A model generated the notes under the pieces. It was not told the origin of the DNA, made no database searches, and worked only from the letters and a program-made list of their open reading frames with translations. The translations under genes and the position numbers were made by a program. From positions 49,244 to 113,243 of the forward strand of contig NZ_MWIO01000003.1 in the NCBI RefSeq assembly GCF_004799035.1: 64,000 bases of DNA. Reading direction: 5' to 3'. The stretch comes from Rhodanobacter lindaniclasticus. Its GTDB lineage: Bacteria; Pseudomonadota; Gammaproteobacteria; Xanthomonadales; Rhodanobacteraceae. Below, in pieces: positions 61,693 to 64,000 of this stretch (its first letter is position 1; every line of letters starts with the position of its first letter).

Positions 61693-62754
61693 CTACCAGG
61701 CGCGCTGGTACTGCGCCGGTGGGGCGATCTTCGCACCCAGCTGTTGCGCGGCACGGCGCGGGAAGTACGGATCGCGCAGGCTCTCGCGGGCGATCAGCAC
61801 CACGTCGGCGTCGCCATTGGCGACGATCTGCGCGGCCTGCTCCGCGCCGGTGATCAGACCCACCGCGCCGGTGGCGATTCCGGCCTCGCGGCGGATTTGC
61901 GCCGCGAACGGCACCTGGTAGCCCGGCGCCAGCGGGATCTTCGCGTGCGGCAACAGGCCGCCGCTGGAGACGTCGATCAGGTCCACGCCCAAGGGCTTCA
62001 GCTGGCGCGCCAGTTCCACGCTCTGCCCGATGTCCCAGCCGCCGGCATCCGCCCAATCGGTGGCCGAGACGCGCAGCCACAATGGCAGTGCGGCCGGCCA
62101 CACCTCGCGCACGGCGACGACCACCTCGCGCACCAGACGGATGCGATTCTCGAAACTGCCGCCGTAGGCATCCTCGCGCCGGTTGCTCAAGGGCGACAGG
62201 AACTGATGCAGCAGGTAGCCATGCGCCGCGTGCACCTCGATCAACTCGAAGCCCGCCGCCAGCGCGCGTTGCGCGGCGGCGCGAAAGTCCGCGATCACCG
62301 CCCGGATACCGGCCTCGTCCAGCACCTGCGGCGCCGGCCAGCCGGCAGCGAACGGCAACGCCGAGGGCGCCACGGTGAGCCAGTCGCCCTGCCCGGCCGG
62401 CACCGGGCCATGCCCATCCCACGGCCGCAGCGTGCTGGCCTTGCGCCCGGCATGCGCCAGCTGGATGCCGGCGATCGCGCCCTGCGCCTTGATGAAACGG
62501 GTAATCGGCTGCCAAGCCTGCAACTGGGTGTCGTTCCACAGGCCGGTATCCTGCGGCGAGATGCGCCCCTGCGCGGACACCGCCGAGGCTTCGGCAATCA
62601 CCAGCGCCGCGCCGCCGACCGCGCGGCTGCCCAGATGCACCAGGTGCCAGTCGTTCGGCACGCCATCGGTAGCCGAGTATTCGCACATCGGCGACACCAC
62701 CAGGCGGTTGCGCAGGGTCAGGCTGCGTTGGGTGAGCGGATCGAACAGGTTCAT
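61693..62754 (-). CDS. namA: NADH:flavin oxidoreductase, YqjM/NamA type (old yellow enzyme)
   Basis: A 353-residue FMN ene-reductase. SPMCEYSATDGVPNDWHLVHL (with the redox-tuning Cys), AGIQLAHAGRKAS, and EVHAAHGYLLHQFLSPLSN(R) give the thermophilic-like OYE class; GLITGAEQAAQIVANGDADVVLIARE binds the FMN phosphate. Start: ATG at 62752-62754. The next hydrolase gene lies upstream on the same strand. Confidence 0.92.
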   Translation of the reverse strand: MNLFDPLTQRSLTLRNRLVVSPMCEYSATDGVPNDWHLVHLGSRAVGGAALVIAEASAVSAQGRISPQDTGLWNDTQLQAWQPITRFIKAQGAIAGIQLAHAGRKASTLRPWDGHGPVPAGQGDWLTVAPSALPFAAGWPAPQVLDEAGIRAVIADFRAAAQRALAAGFELIEVHAAHGYLLHQFLSPLSNRREDAYGGSFENRIRLVREVVVAVREVWPAALPLWLRVSATDWADAGGWDIGQSVELARQLKPLGVDLIDVSSGGLLPHAKIPLAPGYQVPFAAQIRREAGIATGAVGLITGAEQAAQIVANGDADVVLIARESLRDPYFPRRAAQQLGAKIAPPAQYQRAW

Positions 62755-62806
62755 GGGGAAATCCAGCGTCACGGAACGGTCGAGATGCAGACGGCGGCGC
62801 CGGGAA

Positions 62807-63724
62807 TCAAGCCGCCGTGTCGCCGCGCGCGACGAAGGTCGCATCCGCCTCGCCCAACCAGTCGGCGATGCGCGAGGCGACCGGCGCCGGCGTCTTCATC
62901 CAGCCGAAATGGTCGGCCGGCGCACCGTCCAGGTCGTCGCGCGAGATCGTTTCCACGCGGCGCGCGCCCGGACCGAGCTTGCCGAGCAGCCATGCCAGCG
63001 AGGCCGGCGGGCCCAGCCAGTCCTGCTGCAGACGCAATGCCAGCACCGGCAGCTGCAGCGCCGCCAGCAAGCGCTCGAAATCCTGCTTCATGCCGGCCGC
63101 CGCATAGCGGCCGCTGCGGCCGCTGCGTGCCCAGTCGGCGATCACGCCGCGCGCCTCGTTGCCACCGAAACCGATCCGCCGCCCGGGCAGATGGCCGACC
63201 AGCGCAGCCAGCCACGGCGCCAGCACATAAGCGGTACCAATCAGCCAGCCGTGCCGGAACCGCCGCCAGTAAGGTGCGCCGCTGGCGACCAGCACCATCC
63301 CGGCGAAATCGTGCGGATGCAGACTGGCGCAAAGCAGTCCGAGCTGGCCACCGAGGCTGTGCCCGCCCAGCCAGCAGCTCGCCCGTGGCCAGCGCTGGCG
63401 CACCGCCGCCAAGCCGGCGGGCAGGTCGTCCTGCAGCAATTGGCGGTAGCCCCAATCGCAATTCCTGCCGGCGCGCCGATCGCTGGAGCCGATGCCGCGC
63501 CACTCGTGCAGCACCACGGCGACGCCTCGGTCCGCCAGCGTCCGGGCCAGCGGCAGATAGTGCCGCGCGGGCATGCCCATCGCCGGCATCCAGTACACCA
63601 GCCGCTGCCAGCGACCCGCCGGAAGCACGGCCAGCAATTCGCAGCGCGCGCCATCGGCGGCGATGACCGGGACGACCAGCGGCTCGGCCGCGACGGGAAC
63701 GCTCTGGCTGAAAAGGTCGGGCAT
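62807..63724 (-). CDS. Alpha/beta hydrolase
   Basis: A 305-residue hydrolase without a signal peptide. Nucleophile elbow WLGGHSLGGQLGLL; the oxyanion region is YWMPAMGMPARHY. A conserved HxWRGIGSSDRR element (HEWRGIGSSDR) is typical of the YheT/BioH-related group. Substrate unknown. Possibly in one operon with the ene-reductase (52 bp gap). Confidence 0.85.
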   Translation of the reverse strand: MPDLFSQSVPVAAEPLVVPVIAADGARCELLAVLPAGRWQRLVYWMPAMGMPARHYLPLARTLADRGVAVVLHEWRGIGSSDRRAGRNCDWGYRQLLQDDLPAGLAAVRQRWPRASCWLGGHSLGGQLGLLCASLHPHDFAGMVLVASGAPYWRRFRHGWLIGTAYVLAPWLAALVGHLPGRRIGFGGNEARGVIADWARSGRSGRYAAAGMKQDFERLLAALQLPVLALRLQQDWLGPPASLAWLLGKLGPGARRVETISRDDLDGAPADHFGWMKTPAPVASRIADWLGEADATFVARGDTAA

Positions 63725-63760
63725 CCCGGCAGGCTAGCGAATTGTCCTCGCCACTACAAA

Positions 63761-63786
63761 AAGAGGCCGGCTTGCGCCGGCCTCTT
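63761..63786 (-). terminator. Rho-independent terminator of the cold-shock gene
   Basis: Perfect 11-bp stem aagaggccggc / gccggcctctt with a ttgc loop; on the minus strand it is followed by tttttg. It lies 23 bp beyond the csp stop. Confidence 0.9.
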
Positions 63787-63808
63787 CAAGCAGATATCAC
63801 CACAGCCA

Positions 63809-64000
63809 TCAGACGGGGGTGACGTCTTCGGCCTGCAGGCCCTTCTGGCCGTCGACCACCTTGAAGCTCACCTTCTGCCCTTCCTGCAGGCTCTTGAATC
63901 CCGAACCAGTGATGGCGCGGAAATGCACGAACACGTCGGGGCCGCTTTCACGGCTGATGAAGCCGAAACCCTTCGCGTCGTTGAACCACTTGACTGTACC
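63809..64000 (-). CDS. Cold-shock protein (CspA family), C-terminal part
   Basis: An RNA-binding cold-shock domain protein running off the right edge; 63 residues to the stop are visible, so only a few N-terminal residues are missing. RNP1 is KGFGFI and RNP2 is VFVHF; the sequence begins [21 protein letters not shown] terminus [11 protein letters not shown] strong terminator follows. Confidence 0.95.
   Translation of the reverse strand, partial: GTVKWFNDAKGFGFISRESGPDVFVHFRAITGSGFKSLQEGQKVSFKVVDGQKGLQAEDVTPV

Overview
The window is high-GC, tightly packed chromosomal DNA from a gammaproteobacterium, most likely Xanthomonadales/Lysobacterales (Rhodanobacteraceae-like: Rhodanobacter, Dyella or Luteibacter relatives). 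This rests on gene content (CycA, HtpG, GluQRS, a UbiM-like hydroxylase, many secreted peptidases, c-di-GMP enzymes, a TonB receptor) and on several palindromic intergenic repeat families. No rRNA, tRNA, phage, transposase or CRISPR array was seen. Strand, frame and starts were judged by eye from family resemblance, Shine-Dalgarno sequences and overlaps.

Layout. 1-7.6 kb: 5' part of leuS, a pqiA-pqiA-pqiB-pqiC lipid-transport operon, a CnoX/YbbN thioredoxin-TPR protein, a hotdog protein, and an ECF sigma factor with a membrane partner. 7.7-13.4 kb: secreted esterase, M14 carboxypeptidase and M28 peptidase. 13.5-17.6 kb: a split-borosin RiPP locus (see below). 17.7-25 kb: slipin/NfeD pair, cupin, DUF3014 protein, YadG/YadH-type ABC exporter, lipocalin, SpoU methyltransferase, PepSY-like protein. 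25.3-32.9 kb: HD-GYP and EAL proteins, an osmoprotectant-type ABC importer with a fused binding protein/permease, a DMT transporter, a 2H phosphoesterase and a DksA-like zinc finger protein. 33-36.6 kb: acyl-CoA dehydrogenase, OsmC, UbiM-like hydroxylase. 36.8-47.8 kb: a cysteine-tailed small protein, periplasmic alanine racemase, TonB receptor, a D-Ala-D-Ala dipeptidase/beta-lactamase-fold fusion, AsmA, GST and CycA. 47.9-64 kb: second 2H phosphoesterase, phosphatase, amidohydrolase with a divergent MarR regulator, S41 peptidase, two-component system, HtpG, GluQRS, PhbB, TcdA, cytochrome c'-like protein, DUF962, old yellow enzyme, hydrolase and a cold-shock protein cut by the window end.

Most notable system: a tetrapyrrole-methylase-family protein (16140-16949) closely resembles the borosin backbone N-methyltransferase SonM. 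It lies between two short genes (15271-15561 and 17331-17597) encoding paralogous peptides that share a borosin-binding-type leader and a hydrophobic NVCLAL segment near the C terminus. A GNAT acetyltransferase and a TPR-GGDEF diguanylate cyclase are packed into the same operon. This looks like a split borosin pathway with two candidate precursors, unusually tied to a membrane signalling enzyme.

A second theme is D-amino-acid and peptidoglycan-fragment scavenging (racemase, TonB receptor, dipeptidase fusion, CycA). A third is c-di-GMP turnover: one intact GGEEF cyclase, one HD-GYP protein lacking the HD histidine, and one EAL protein with a degenerate GGDEF domain. Intergenic regions carry at least four palindromic repeat families and one unusually structured ~135-bp inverted repeat.
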